A stretch of 64,000 nt of DNA. It comes from Rachicladosporium sp. CCFEE 5018 (Eukaryota > Ascomycota > Dothideomycetes > Cladosporiales > Cladosporiaceae). Position 1 is the first letter of the stretch. Every line of letters begins with the position of its first letter. The notes beneath the pieces were generated by a model, which searched no databases, had not been told where the DNA came from, and saw only the letters and a list, made by a program, of their open reading frames with translations. The translations under genes were made by a program, and so were the position numbers. Of the stretch, positions 11,044 through 23,002 are shown piece by piece. The DNA is taken from positions 69,198-133,197 of the forward strand of contig KZ111191.1 of assembly GCA_002077045.2 (NCBI GenBank), in the 5' to 3' direction.

Positions 11044-11487
11044 ATGGTAATCCCGAGCCCCAGCGAGATCGTCTACACCGACAGGTATAATACCCTACTC
11101 GATCTCTTCTAGGCCCACAGGCTTGATGAGTGTCTAGATGAGACCGAGAAAATGATCGAAGAACCTGGAGTTCCTCGCTACCATTGCATGAAGCTGTTGC
11201 TGTTACTTGCATCTTTGCTTCCAGATGTCGACGAAGCGTGGAGCAAACATTACGAGGCCGAATTACTGTGGCACATCGTGCGAAAGCACGACCCCGCTGG
11301 CGAAGACCCAGAGATCGACCAAGCCATGCAGGAACTTTGGGAGGAGATTGAAGGTAGCAAGACTGAGCTTGAAGCCGAACCAAGAAAGACGCATGGTCCA
11401 CATTCTGACGAGGCTGCCGAAGATAGCGATTCGAGTGCGCTGGAAGAGGAACAAAGCGAAGAGCCACCAGAAAAATCGACGACCTGA
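11044..11487 (+). pseudogene. Small helical acidic protein with in-frame TAG, left copy
   Basis: ATG 11044 opens 22 codons (MVIPSPSEIVYTDRYNTLLDLF) that stop at TAG 11110-11112. The same frame continues at once with AHRLDECLDETEKMI and runs to 11487 as an amphipathic Leu-rich helix region (YHCMKLLLLLASLLPDV, HYEAELLWHIVRKHDP) and an acidic Glu/Ser-rich tail. The two halves read as one protein of about 147 aa interrupted by a single stop. The only GT..AG pair bridging the stop is about 28 nt, too short for an intron. A 66-nt alternative (GTAATC 11047 to TAG 11112) would join ATG directly to the second half and remove the stop, so a spliced gene starting further upstream is also possible. Function unknown. 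Confidence 0.5.
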
Positions 11488-11497
11488 GACTCTCGAT

Positions 11498-12245
11498 CTA
11501 ACGGTCCACGTCCTGAAAGAAAATATCGCCTCCCTCGATTCCCAGTAGGGGATTACCTTCGCCGGAGCATGCGCTGCCAACGCTCTCAGGTCCGAACCCA
11601 CATTTTCGGTAAAATCCTTCCTTGCCGCGCGCCGATATTACACTCACGCATACGCCCTCGTTCGCTGCTTGCTCAAAACCCCAAGCCACGAGAGGTTTAC
11701 CGATACCCTTGCCTTGGGTACTCGGATCAACGGCCAGACAAGAAAGATACCACGACTCCGCACGAGGACCTGGGACTAGAGTCAGATACCCGCAAGACGC
11801 AGACAAGGCGTCAGCTGGAACGTACCACTCCAGAAGTGCTCGGCATACGGCATGGACCTCTCGATGACATCCTCCATCTTCTGGTCCGCCGCGCGATTCG
11901 GCGGCAGTCCGCCGTCGCCAAGTGGCTTCTCTTCGCTGTCGTCTTGGTCCGTACGAAACCTGCACCAATGTGCTAGGCCAATAATGGCGTCGTTCTCGTC
12001 GATGGCTACGAGAAACGTGTTGTCTGGCTTGTGGTACTTGTGAATGAAACGCTTTCTGAAATAGATATGAACATCCTCGGGGTACTGATGACGATACGGA
12101 TGGATGAGCTCGCCAAAAAGGTTGTCTGAGCTGAAGGCGCGAGCGCAGACTGCGTGGGTTAGAAACATATAACGGGATGTTCATCGTGCAACGTCTTACC
12201 TTGAGATGCGGGCAGCAAATCTGCTTCAGTTGCTAGTCGAATCAT
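11498..12245 (-). CDS. GNAT-family N-acetyltransferase, left copy
   Basis: Exons 12200-12245, 11826-12149 and 11498-11769 give 213 aa. Introns are 50 and 56 nt with GTAAGA and GTACGT donors. The N-terminus MIRLATEADLLPASQ is a classic GNAT start strand. Motif A is SCLAVDPSTQGKGIGKPLVAWG, with the QGKGIG pyrophosphate loop for acetyl-CoA, followed by GFYRKCGF in motif B. The substrate is unknown; similar fungal proteins act on small molecules. It converges on the small helical ORF, with only 10 bp between stops. The sequence is identical in the right arm as far as I can see. Confidence 0.86.
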
Positions 12246-12762
12246 CTTATGATAGACACAGCTAATATTACTTCAGGAAATCGGTACTGAGATCGAAAGA
12301 AGAGTGAAGAAAGACGTATCTGCTAAGGAAGTGAACGGAGATCGTGTTCTGGTGTGGTGAAGTCGCCAAGAATGGAAGGTCGTTGCGAGGCAGCTGCACG
12401 CCTGCCTTGTGGACCCACTTTCCAAAACTCACTCGACTGCCGATGCTCGCATGGTTGTGTATAAACTACGTATATACCTCGTACTTTGCGAGACTATTTC
12501 CTGAAGCACTTAGGGTAGCGTGAACCCAGCACGGTAAGACCGACGATTGCAATTATGAGATGCATTCGTATCTCTTGCAACATGCCGAGGTTGGCGCGGC
12601 CAGTCTTTCCTCTTCCATGCTGGCATTCTTGCTGTGTGCTAACGCAGTCCGCACTTAACTCGGAGAGGTCTTCGGTGCATGACAGCGGCCAGTAGTGATC
12701 CAGTGAAGAGTATAGGCTCTGTCGATCTGGTCCTCATTATAGCATGATATGTCGCGATCCTT
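12246..12762. other. Intergenic
   Basis: About 520 bp between the start of the GNAT gene and the end of the dehydrogenase gene. No ORF, RNA or repeat recognised. Confidence 0.6.
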
Positions 12763-14129
12763 TCAATTGGTCAAAGTGATGTTCGCGGCCTGTGCAAGCG
12801 ACGACTCGTTCTGTGTTGAGATTAGCAGAGGCTCAAGTAACACAACACGTGTCGATCACTCACAACGCCCGGACCCCTGATCAAGGTCTTGATCCCCTCG
12901 CTCTTCTTCACCCTCTCGAAAGCGATTTCAGCCTGCTCGAACGCCACACTTCCAGTGATGAGCTGCTTGACGTCCACCTTGCCAGTCGCGATCAGATCCA
13001 CAGCCAGCTTGTAGTCACCAGCCTTATACCTGAAACTGCCTCTGACATTCAGCTCCTTCGCGCACATTGTAGTAATCGGCCAGGTGATGTTGTCCTTGCC
13101 CATGCCAGCCTGCACGAACGTGCCGCCAACACGAAGTGCGTGGATGGCTTGCTGGATGCACGGCTCGGCGCCAGTAGCATCGATTGCAACATCAGCACCA
13201 GCACCGAGCTCAGCCTCCTTGATCATGTTTGCCGCGTTCTCTTCAGACGAAACGCGTTGCGAGCGGAAGAGGTGAGTGGCGGCGTACTTGCCGGCGAACT
13301 GCAGACGGTCCTCGTTGACGTCAATGCACACAACCTTCGATGCGCCGGATGCCTTCGCGACAGCACAGCAGAGTAGTCCAACGGGCCCAGCACCGTAGAC
13401 AACCACACTGTCTCCTGGCTTCACATCACCCTGCTTGACGACGTGTACGCCCACGGACAGCGGCTCGACAACGGCACCCTCCTCGAGCGTGACATGATCC
13501 GGCAGCTTATACGCAAAGTCTTCCGGCACCCTGTAGTACTTCGCCAACGTCCCATCGTAGGGCGGCGTCGCCGCAAACTTCATATCATCACACAGATTGT
13601 AGTACCCCTCAAGACACCTCTCGCATCTCCTGCAAGGAACGCCAGGCTCCATGGCCACGCGATCGCCGACCTTCAGGTTCTTGACTTTATCTCCTACTTG
13701 CTCTACGATCCCTGAGGACTCGTGACCGAGCACCATGGGGGCGCGGACCACGAAGTTGCCGATCGCGCCATGAGTCCAGTAGTGCACATCGCTGCCGCAG
13801 ATGCCGGTGTACTTGACGTTCACGATCACGTCGTGGGCGTCTTGGATGGTGGGAATTGGGCGGTCTTCGAATTTGACGTGGTCTTGCTTTTCGAGGACGA
13901 AGGAGAGGTTCTGGGACGCCGGTTAGTCCGCAAGCTACACCTGGCATGAAGCGATTCGCCATACATTATGAGCAGCACATGACCTCGAGACTGTTGTTGA
14001 CAACGACCTGCTCCCCAAGAACTTCACACCGCCCAGCCTCTCGAAAGACTTGACGGCACCGCGTTGGCGAACCACGCTGCTCGACGCCCTCGCAGCGGAG
14101 CTTGCGAGCTTCGACCTGATTAGAAGCAT
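12763..14129 (-). CDS. Xylitol/sorbitol dehydrogenase with N-terminal extension, left copy
   Basis: Zinc-dependent medium-chain dehydrogenase that oxidises a polyol such as xylitol with NAD. Exons 13966-14129 (first base 14129), 12864-13910 and 12763-12810, with exon 1 ending at 13965; total 419 aa. Catalytic zinc ligands are seen in GICGSDVHYW (Cys) and LGHESSG (His, Glu). Structural zinc cysteines are in PCRRCERCLEGYYNLC, and the NAD loop is VYGAGPVGLL. The 54-nt intron after exon 1 (GTATGG, GACTAACC, CCAG) joins to NLSFVLEKQ, the usual start of fungal xylitol dehydrogenases. Exon 1 adds 55 residues rich in Arg, Ser and Ala with few acidic residues, resembling a mitochondrial presequence. 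A shorter cytosolic start is not evident. Confidence 0.87.
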
Positions 14130-15044
14130 GATTGAGATCGAGGAGTGGAGATTTGGCGTCGCTGCAAACGTGGAAAGCAATAAACACACACTTACAGCTT
14201 CTCTCACTCACGAGATGAGGCTCTGCTACTTGCAGCAACAGCAATATATACCTGCATCAATGGCGCCGCCGGTTCCTACGGGCACGTTTCATGACACTCG
14301 TGGAGTCGGGGTGGGGACTCGAGCTGTGATTTAGCCGCCACTTTAACCTGATCAACAGCCATTCCGGATTTCTGCCTGAGGCTCCCAGTCTTGCTTTCTT
14401 TCCCACTGGTCTGTCTTGATACACAGAGGAAATGTAGTCAAGCTCCTGCCTCCATGCTGTCAGTTGGTGTGCCCGAGGAGATGAACGTTCTCTCGAGATC
14501 AACCATCACGCGATCAAGTCCGCCGCGCGCCTGTACCATGCAGGATCTCACTCGCGCCCAGGAGGCGGCGAACACCGTTGAGTCTGTAAGGTAGTGATCT
14601 CCCCGGGATCATGGCAGCACTCATATCGCACCATATGGCCTAAGCAGAACAAATAAACACAAAGCCAACGCAGGCTTCCTGCGAACTCCAATGCTCACGC
14701 GAGTCCAACACCCTGGAAATGTGACTGAGCGTGAAATGATAGGGCACGTAAAAGAGCCCTTATCTCTGCATCCCACCGGCGACTTCTGGATCGCTGCACT
14801 CCACACTACAAGGGTGCATACCAAGACTGCATGCTTATCGGCGCTCAGCACTCTTCGCGTAACGTGCTATGGTTTGCTATGGTGGCTTGTGAGAGGCTGC
14901 TTCGACGATATCGGCGTGGAGAAGATGCTCACCACTATGGGGTCACAGCATATAATATTGGCGCATCGCTGAAGCTCATAAGTATCAACGTAAGGGCTCT
15001 CCCCATCTCTCAAGCTCCTGCATTTCAAGATCAAGCACAGCATC
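14130..15044. other. Divergent promoter region, dehydrogenase and DUR3
   Basis: About 915 bp between two divergent genes. It holds both promoters and 5' UTRs. One arm-to-arm substitution lies near 14157. No other gene recognised. Confidence 0.6.
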
Positions 15045-16175
15045 ATGTCGTTCGTCCCTCCCCTCAGCCAGGCCGTAGGCTATGGCGTTATCATCGGCCT
15101 GGGCTTTGCCTTTGCCTTTGGTATGATGTTGACGACGTTCGTTCTACGTCGATACAACAACGAGCTACAGACCTCGGAGGCCTTTTCGACCGCCGGACGT
15201 ACGGTCAAGTCGGGCTTGGTGTCTTCGGCCGTCGTCTCGTCCTGGACCTGGGCAGCAACGCTGTTGCAATCCTCGAGTGTGGCGTACAACTATGGTGTCT
15301 CTGGACCTTTCTGGTATGCCAGTGGAGCTACGGTGCAGGTCATCCTGTTCGCTACATTGGCTATTGAGCTCAAGCGAAAGGTGGGTGGGCCTGATTCATG
15401 AGGTGGAGCGGGCGACTGACTATTGCCAGGCTCCCAATGCCCATACCTTCCTCGAGGTCGTTCGGGTATGCTCTGACTTGTCCCCCTCGACTCCCTACAC
15501 GTCACTGATCCCAGTATAGGCTCGCTATGGCCCGAAGACACACGGTGTATACATCACGTTCGGTCTCATGACTGTAAGTGTAGTCCGGGAGGTCAATTCC
15601 TCGTAGCTGCGCTAACTTTCGCGCAGAACATCCTCGTAACGGGTCAGTGATACCAAGATCGTAGGCCGCGGCCTCTCAATGGCTGACGTGATCATAGCTA
15701 TGCTCCTGACCGGCGGCTCCGCTGTCGTAACCTCTCTGACCGGCGTCCCAACAGCCGCCGCATGTTTCCTCCTCCCAGTCGGCGTGGTGCTGTACACAAT
15801 GTTCGGCGGCATCAAAGCCACTTTCCTGACCGACTACGTGCACACGGTGATGATCCTGATCATCATCTTCCTCTTCGCCTTCACGACATACGCTACCTCG
15901 GACGTTCTAGGCTCCCCGGGAGCTGTGTACGACCTGCTCGTCGCCGCGGCCGAGCGTCATCCTGTTGCTGGGAATGCGGAGGGCAGCTACTTGACCATGC
16001 GATCGCAGGAGGGTGCTATCTTCTTCGTGATCAATCTCGTTGGCAACTTCGGAACGGTCTTCTTGGACAATGGCTACTACAACAAGGCCATTGCCGCCTC
16101 TCCAATCCACGCGCTGCCTGGATATATCGCGGGAGGGCTGTCATGGTTTGCCATTCCCTGGCTCTGCGCTACCAC
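15045..16175 (+). CDS. DUR3: DUR3-type urea/polyamine symporter, left copy, truncated at gap
   Basis: Sodium:solute-symporter-fold transporter for urea (and polyamines) at the plasma membrane. Exons 15045-15380, 15430-15465, 15520-15573, 15627-15642 (16 nt) and 15698-16175, cut by the N gap. Start ATG 15045 (MSFVPPLSQAVGYG). Visible blocks are the first membrane segments, SAFSTAGRTVKSGL-like sequence in the loop, SWTWAATLLQSS in TM2, the helix GVVLYTMFGGIKATFLTDYV, and DNGYYNKAIAASP followed by GGLSWFAIPWL, all typical of fungal Dur3. About 240 codons are present, while family members have 650-700, so the C-terminal two thirds is missing. Confidence 0.9.
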
Positions 16176-16275
16176 NNNNNNNNNNNNNNNNNNNNNNNNN
16201 NNNNNNNNNNNNNNNNNNNNNNNNNNNNNNNNNNNNNNNNNNNNNNNNNNNNNNNNNNNNNNNNNNNNNNNNNNN
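16176..16275. other. 100-N assembly gap at the symmetry axis
   Basis: Exactly 100 N, a conventional size for a gap of unknown length. The bases on each side are perfect reverse complements of each other right up to the gap. Both sides break inside the same codon region of a DUR3-like gene, so at least the 3' part of that gene is missing. Confidence 0.99.
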
Positions 16276-17406
16276 GTGGTAGCGCAGAGCCAGGGAATGG
16301 CAAACCATGACAGCCCTCCCGCGATATATCCAGGCAGCGCGTGGATTGGAGAGGCGGCAATGGCCTTGTTGTAGTAGCCATTGTCCAAGAAGACCGTTCC
16401 GAAGTTGCCAACGAGATTGATCACGAAGAAGATAGCACCCTCCTGCGATCGCATGGTCAAGTAGCTGCCCTCCGCATTCCCAGCAACAGGATGACGCTCG
16501 GCCGCGGCGACGAGCAGGTCGTACACAGCTCCCGGGGAGCCTAGAACGTCCGAGGTAGCGTATGTCGTGAAGGCGAAGAGGAAGATGATGATCAGGATCA
16601 TCACCGTGTGCACGTAGTCGGTCAGGAAAGTGGCTTTGATGCCGCCGAACATTGTGTACAGCACCACGCCGACTGGGAGGAGGAAACATGCGGCGGCTGT
16701 TGGGACGCCGGTCAGAGAGGTTACGACAGCGGAGCCGCCGGTCAGGAGCATAGCTATGATCACGTCAGCCATTGAGAGGCCGCGGCCTACGATCTTGGTA
16801 TCACTGACCCGTTACGAGGATGTTCTGCGCGAAAGTTAGCGCAGCTACGAGGAATTGACCTCCCGGACTACACTTACAGTCATGAGACCGAACGTGATGT
16901 ATACACCGTGTGTCTTCGGGCCATAGCGAGCCTATACTGGGATCAGTGACGTGTAGGGAGTCGAGGGGGACAAGTCAGAGCATACCCGAACGACCTCGAG
17001 GAAGGTATGGGCATTGGGAGCCTGGCAATAGTCAGTCGCCCGCTCCACCTCATGAATCAGGCCCACCCACCTTTCGCTTGAGCTCAATAGCCAATGTAGC
17101 GAACAGGATGACCTGCACCGTAGCTCCACTGGCATACCAGAAAGGTCCAGAGACACCATAGTTGTACGCCACACTCGAGGATTGCAACAGCGTTGCTGCC
17201 CAGGTCCAGGACGAGACGACGGCCGAAGACACCAAGCCCGACTTGACCGTACGTCCGGCGGTCGAAAAGGCCTCCGAGGTCTGTAGCTCGTTGTTGTATC
17301 GACGTAGAACGAACGTCGTCAACATCATACCAAAGGCAAAGGCAAAGCCCAGGCCGATGATAACGCCATAGCCTACGGCCTGGCTGAGGGGAGGGACGAA
17401 CGACAT
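16276..17406 (-). CDS. DUR3: DUR3-type symporter, right copy, truncated at gap
   Basis: Mirror of the left copy with no difference that I noticed: exons 17071-17406, 16986-17021, 16878-16931, 16809-16824 and 16276-16753. It runs into the gap at the same nucleotide as the left copy. Two real copies would need about 1.4 kb of further coding sequence each inside the gap, unless the true junction lies within the gene. Confidence 0.88.
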
Positions 17407-18321
17407 GATGCTGTGCTTGATCTTGAAATGCAGGAGCTTGAGAGATGGGGAGAGCCCTTACGTTGATACTTATGAGCTTCAGCGATGCGCCAATATTATA
17501 TGCTGTGACCCCATAGTGGTGAGCATCTTCTCCACGCCGATATCGTCGAAGCAGCCTCTCACAAGCCACCATAGCAAACCATAGCACGTTACGCGAAGAG
17601 TGCTGAGCGCCGATAAGCATGCAGTCTTGGTATGCACCCTTGTAGTGTGGAGTGCAGCGATCCAGAAGTCGCCGGTGGGATGCAGAGATAAGGGCTCTTT
17701 TACGTGCCCTATCATTTCACGCTCAGTCACATTTCCAGGGTGTTGGACTCGCGTGAGCATTGGAGTTCGCAGGAAGCCTGCGTTGGCTTTGTGTTTATTT
17801 GTTCTGCTTAGGCCATATGGTGCGATATGAGTGCTGCCATGATCCCGGGGAGATCACTACCTTACAGACTCAACGGTGTTCGCCGCCTCCTGGGCGCGAG
17901 TGAGATCCTGCATGGTACAGGCGCGCGGCGGACTTGATCGCGTGATGGTTGATCTCGAGAGAACGTTCATCTCCTCGGGCACACCAACTGACAGCATGGA
18001 GGCAGGAGCTTGACTACATTTCCTCTGTGTATCAAGACAGACCAGTGGGAAAGAAAGCAAGACTGGGAGCCTCAGGCAGAAATCCGGAATGGCTGTTGAT
18101 CAGGTTAAAGTGGCGGCTAAATCACAGCTCGAGTCCCCACCCCGACTCCACGAGTGTCATGAAACGTGCCCGTAGGAACCGGCGGCGCCATTGATGCAGG
18201 TATATATTGCTGTTGCTGCAAGTAGCAGAGCCTCATCTCGTGAGTGAGAGAAGCTGTAAGTGTGTGTTTATTGCTTTCCACGTTTGCAGCGACACCAAAT
18301 CTCCACTCCTCGATCTCAATC
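17407..18321. other. Divergent promoter region, right copy
   Basis: Mirror of 14130-15044. It holds the DUR3 and dehydrogenase promoters. Nothing else seen. Confidence 0.6.
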
Positions 18322-19688
18322 ATGCTTCTAATCAGGTCGAAGCTCGCAAGCTCCGCTGCGAGGGCGTCGAGCAGCGTGGTTCGCCAACGCGGTGCCGTCA
18401 AGTCTTTCGAGAGGCTGGGCGGTGTGAAGTTCTTGGGGAGCAGGTCGTTGTCAACAACAGTCTCGAGGTCATGTGCTGCTCATAATGTATGGCGAATCGC
18501 TTCATGCCAGGTGTAGCTTGCGGACTAACCGGCGTCCCAGAACCTCTCCTTCGTCCTCGAAAAGCAAGACCACGTCAAATTCGAAGACCGCCCAATTCCC
18601 ACCATCCAAGACGCCCACGACGTGATCGTGAACGTCAAGTACACCGGCATCTGCGGCAGCGATGTGCACTACTGGACTCATGGCGCGATCGGCAACTTCG
18701 TGGTCCGCGCCCCCATGGTGCTCGGTCACGAGTCCTCAGGGATCGTAGAGCAAGTAGGAGATAAAGTCAAGAACCTGAAGGTCGGCGATCGCGTGGCCAT
18801 GGAGCCTGGCGTTCCTTGCAGGAGATGCGAGAGGTGTCTTGAGGGGTACTACAATCTGTGTGATGATATGAAGTTTGCGGCGACGCCGCCCTACGATGGG
18901 ACGTTGGCGAAGTACTACAGGGTGCCGGAAGACTTTGCGTATAAGCTGCCGGATCATGTCACGCTCGAGGAGGGTGCCGTTGTCGAGCCGCTGTCCGTGG
19001 GCGTACACGTCGTCAAGCAGGGTGATGTGAAGCCAGGAGACAGTGTGGTTGTCTACGGTGCTGGGCCCGTTGGACTACTCTGCTGTGCTGTCGCGAAGGC
19101 ATCCGGCGCATCGAAGGTTGTGTGCATTGACGTCAACGAGGACCGTCTGCAGTTCGCCGGCAAGTACGCCGCCACTCACCTCTTCCGCTCGCAACGCGTT
19201 TCGTCTGAAGAGAACGCGGCAAACATGATCAAGGAGGCTGAGCTCGGTGCTGGTGCTGATGTTGCAATCGATGCTACTGGCGCCGAGCCGTGCATCCAGC
19301 AAGCCATCCACGCACTTCGTGTTGGCGGCACGTTCGTGCAGGCTGGCATGGGCAAGGACAACATCACCTGGCCGATTACTACAATGTGCGCGAAGGAGCT
19401 GAATGTCAGAGGCAGTTTCAGGTATAAGGCTGGTGACTACAAGCTGGCTGTGGATCTGATCGCGACTGGCAAGGTGGACGTCAAGCAGCTCATCACTGGA
19501 AGTGTGGCGTTCGAGCAGGCTGAAATCGCTTTCGAGAGGGTGAAGAAGAGCGAGGGGATCAAGACCTTGATCAGGGGTCCGGGCGTTGTGAGTGATCGAC
19601 ACGTGTTGTGTTACTTGAGCCTCTGCTAATCTCAACACAGAACGAGTCGTCGCTTGCACAGGCCGCGAACATCACTTTGACCAATTGA
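18322..19688 (+). CDS. Xylitol/sorbitol dehydrogenase with N-terminal extension, right copy
   Basis: Exons 18322-18486, 18541-19587 and 19641-19688 give 419 aa, apparently the same protein as the left copy. The last 53-nt intron follows the codon run ending GPGV. The final exon encodes NESSLAQAANITLTN. If that intron were retained the protein would end differently, so splicing decides the C-terminus. Confidence 0.87.
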
Positions 19689-20205
19689 AAGGATCGCGAC
19701 ATATCATGCTATAATGAGGACCAGATCGACAGAGCCTATACTCTTCACTGGATCACTACTGGCCGCTGTCATGCACCGAAGACCTCTCCGAGTTAAGTGC
19801 GGACTGCGTTAGCACACAGCAAGAATGCCAGCATGGAAGAGGAAAGACTGGCCGCGCCAACCTCGGCATGTTGCAAGAGATACGAATGCATCTCATAATT
19901 GCAATCGTCGGTCTTACCGTGCTGGGTTCACGCTACCCTAAGTGCTTCAGGAAATAGTCTCGCAAAGTACGAGGTATATACGTAGTTTATACACAACCAT
20001 GCGAGCATCGGCAGTCGAGTGAGTTTTGGAAAGTGGGTCCACAAGGCAGGCGTGCAGCTGCCTCGCAACGACCTTCCATTCTTGGCGACTTCACCACACC
20101 AGAACACGATCTCCGTTCACTTCCTTAGCAGATACGTCTTTCTTCACTCTTCTTTCGATCTCAGTACCGATTTCCTGAAGTAATATTAGCTGTGTCTATC
20201 ATAAG
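19689..20205. other. Intergenic, right copy
   Basis: Mirror of 12246-12762. No feature seen. Confidence 0.6.
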
Positions 20206-20953
20206 ATGATTCGACTAGCAACTGAAGCAGATTTGCTGCCCGCATCTCAAGGTAAGACGTTGCACGATGAACATCCCGTTATATGTTTCTAACCCACGCA
20301 GTCTGCGCTCGCGCCTTCAGCTCAGACAACCTTTTTGGCGAGCTCATCCATCCGTATCGTCATCAGTACCCCGAGGATGTTCATATCTATTTCAGAAAGC
20401 GTTTCATTCACAAGTACCACAAGCCAGACAACACGTTTCTCGTAGCCATCGACGAGAACGACGCCATTATTGGCCTAGCACATTGGTGCAGGTTTCGTAC
20501 GGACCAAGACGACAGCGAAGAGAAGCCACTTGGCGACGGCGGACTGCCGCCGAATCGCGCGGCGGACCAGAAGATGGAGGATGTCATCGAGAGGTCCATG
20601 CCGTATGCCGAGCACTTCTGGAGTGGTACGTTCCAGCTGACGCCTTGTCTGCGTCTTGCGGGTATCTGACTCTAGTCCCAGGTCCTCGTGCGGAGTCGTG
20701 GTATCTTTCTTGTCTGGCCGTTGATCCGAGTACCCAAGGCAAGGGTATCGGTAAACCTCTCGTGGCTTGGGGTTTTGAGCAAGCAGCGAACGAGGGCGTA
20801 TGCGTGAGTGTAATATCGGCGCGCGGCAAGGAAGGATTTTACCGAAAATGTGGGTTCGGACCTGAGAGCGTTGGCAGCGCATGCTCCGGCGAAGGTAATC
20901 CCCTACTGGGAATCGAGGGAGGCGATATTTTCTTTCAGGACGTGGACCGTTAG
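20206..20953 (+). CDS. GNAT-family N-acetyltransferase, right copy
   Basis: Exons 20206-20251, 20302-20625 and 20682-20953, 213 aa, matching the left copy. Exon 1 starts at ATG 20206. Its 46 bases leave one base to complete a Val codon across the first intron, and the second junction completes a Gly codon at the Trp-Ser-Gly-Pro turn. Confidence 0.86.
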
Positions 20954-20963
20954 ATCGAGAGTC

Positions 20964-21407
20964 TCAGGTCGTCGATTTTTCTGGTGGCTCTTCGCTTTGT
21001 TCCTCTTCCAGCGCACTCGAATCGCTATCTTCGGCAGCCTCGTCAGAATGTGGACCATGCGTCTTTCTTGGTTCGGCTTCAAGCTCAGTCTTGCTACCTT
21101 CAATCTCCTCCCAAAGTTCCTGCATGGCTTGGTCGATCTCTGGGTCTTCGCCAGCGGGGTCGTGCTTTCGCACGATGTGCCACAGTAATTCGGCCTCGTA
21201 ATGTTTGCTCCACGCTTCGTCGACATCTGGAAGCAAAGATGCAAGTAACAGCAACAGCTTCATGCAATGGTAGCGAGGAACTCCAGGTTCTTCGATCATT
21301 TTCTCGGTCTCATCTAGACACTCATCAAGCCTGTGGGCCTAGAAGAGATCGAGTAGGGTATTATACCTGTCGGTGTAGACGATCTCGCTGGGGCTCGGGA
21401 TTACCAT
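20964..21407 (-). pseudogene. Small helical acidic protein with in-frame TAG, right copy
   Basis: Mirror of 11044-11487. The same TAG is present (21339-21341 read on the minus strand), so the stop is either ancestral to both arms, copied by homogenisation, or present because the two arms derive from one underlying sequence. Confidence 0.5.
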
Positions 21408-23002
21408 TGTCTTCCGAAGCGCTGATAACGATCTTGATGATGAGGGCGATCTATTGGACTGAGATGCGATGCAGGTCAGGAAGCTGACGTCTCGAGAAGG
21501 TGGGTGCGAGAAACCAAGTCGATAGGTGTCAAGCCAAGACACTGTTGACGAGGTAGGAGTGTCCGAATACTCAGCGCAGGGAAGCCAGAGCAGTTGGATC
21601 TGGACTTGCTTCCTGCTCAACCATCACTTCATATGCGTCTTGCGCTCACTGCCCATAGCTTACGACATCACTCATGGAGCCTCATCGAGACGGAGTGATG
21701 ACGGCGTCGAATGGCTACATTGCAGGAATCCCTTCTGACTGCACATTCTCGCGTCGAGTAGGCTAGGATACTACTGCTCTCGTGACACTTCTCGACCCCG
21801 AACTGATCGACATCAGACCGGACTCTCTGGTCCTTTACAGTAGACTTAGCATCGGGTTGCTGTTGTACTTGGGCGAGGCACTGGAAGGCACGACTACACA
21901 TTGTACCTTCCCATGTATCGCAAGACGTGCCTATATAGACCTCGCGTCTACCAACATTGTGCGGACTAGCGAGTATGTTTATGGGCTGAAGGGCTGTATT
22001 GTCGATATCGTGGCCCAACCTATGGCAGACAGTCCGGACGCTCCTCCCGTAGGTAGGCCGAAGTGTTGGCTTTGCAATCGACTTCGTAGCCCTTACCTCA
22101 GAACACGAGATAGCAGCTTATCGTGCGCCCACATCACGATGCGAAGCGCTATCGAGATGCAATCTTCTGCAGATGTCTCATGTCGGTACAAGGGGTGAGG
22201 TCGATGGTTGCACGATCATAGAAGAGCGGCCGATCGCCAGGGTATTCGGGCCCTGCCTCCCTTCCCGGTCCAATAAGATCCATCGCCTTACAGATCATGT
22301 GACTTCGGGGGAACATCGAGCGAGCTTTCTGTCGAAGGCTGTAGGCGGCGACGAGTCCATTTAAAGATAGGGTGTACAGCCATACCCAGTCCGCTCATAG
22401 GAGTCGGCTCCTAGCTTTGTCAGATTGCTCAGCGTCGTGTCTGAGGAGGTGTAATTCGGTCGGGCGCCGAATGCCAAGACCTGTCTCTGCGACTAGCTCC
22501 CGGCCTCCCACACTCGCGCCCTGCTGCTGCTCACCACCATCTCCAACCGCGCCATCTCCGCCAGAGATTCCCCCCACCCCTGCCGGCGATAACATACACA
22601 CCACCGCCAACACCGCCACCCTCTCGCAACAACCGGAATATGCTGGCTGGCGGCGTCGCGATCACCCTAACCTCCACACGTCGTGTCGCTAGTGCTGTGG
22701 AGTAGCTGCACCGCTTCCTGATTGCGCCAGCGCAACTTCAACCTCGTGTCGTTCGCGCGCACACCCACGCTCCACCCATACATCGACCCGCGCCCACGCA
22801 GTGCGACTGCACCCATCGCTCGCGACCGCCCTTCGTCCTTTCCTGGACACTCCCCCCGGCTTCGCCACCTTTCCGCTGCTGACAGCCTCGTCTCGGGACA
22901 TCTCTCCTGCGCATGCACTTGACTCGACCTCATTGACTGCATTCTGCATATATTGGCGCATCGACTACATAGACACGAGTACAGTCATCATTCCGCATCG
23001 AC
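21408..23002. other. Long intergenic region upstream of SomA, right copy
   Basis: Mirror of 9449-11043, near-identical. The GC-rich, C-rich leader lies at 22440-22700. No convincing gene. Confidence 0.5.

Larger units (their letters stand above)
1..16175. repeat. Left arm of giant inverted repeat
   Basis: The whole stretch recurs in reverse complement at 16276-32511, with the same genes in mirror order. Near the centre left and right positions always sum to 32451, from the gap out to about 8877, so there are no net indels in 7.3 kb. Further out the sum drifts (32438 at the glutathione transferase, 32527 at ACR3, 32511-32512 at TOA1), showing indels. Homology still holds at base 1, so the true outer end of the arm lies outside the window. 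Confidence 0.97.

Noticed and set aside
12246..12762. Possible RNA gene in the dehydrogenase-GNAT spacer
   Set aside because: No tRNA, 5S or snRNA signature was found on either strand.
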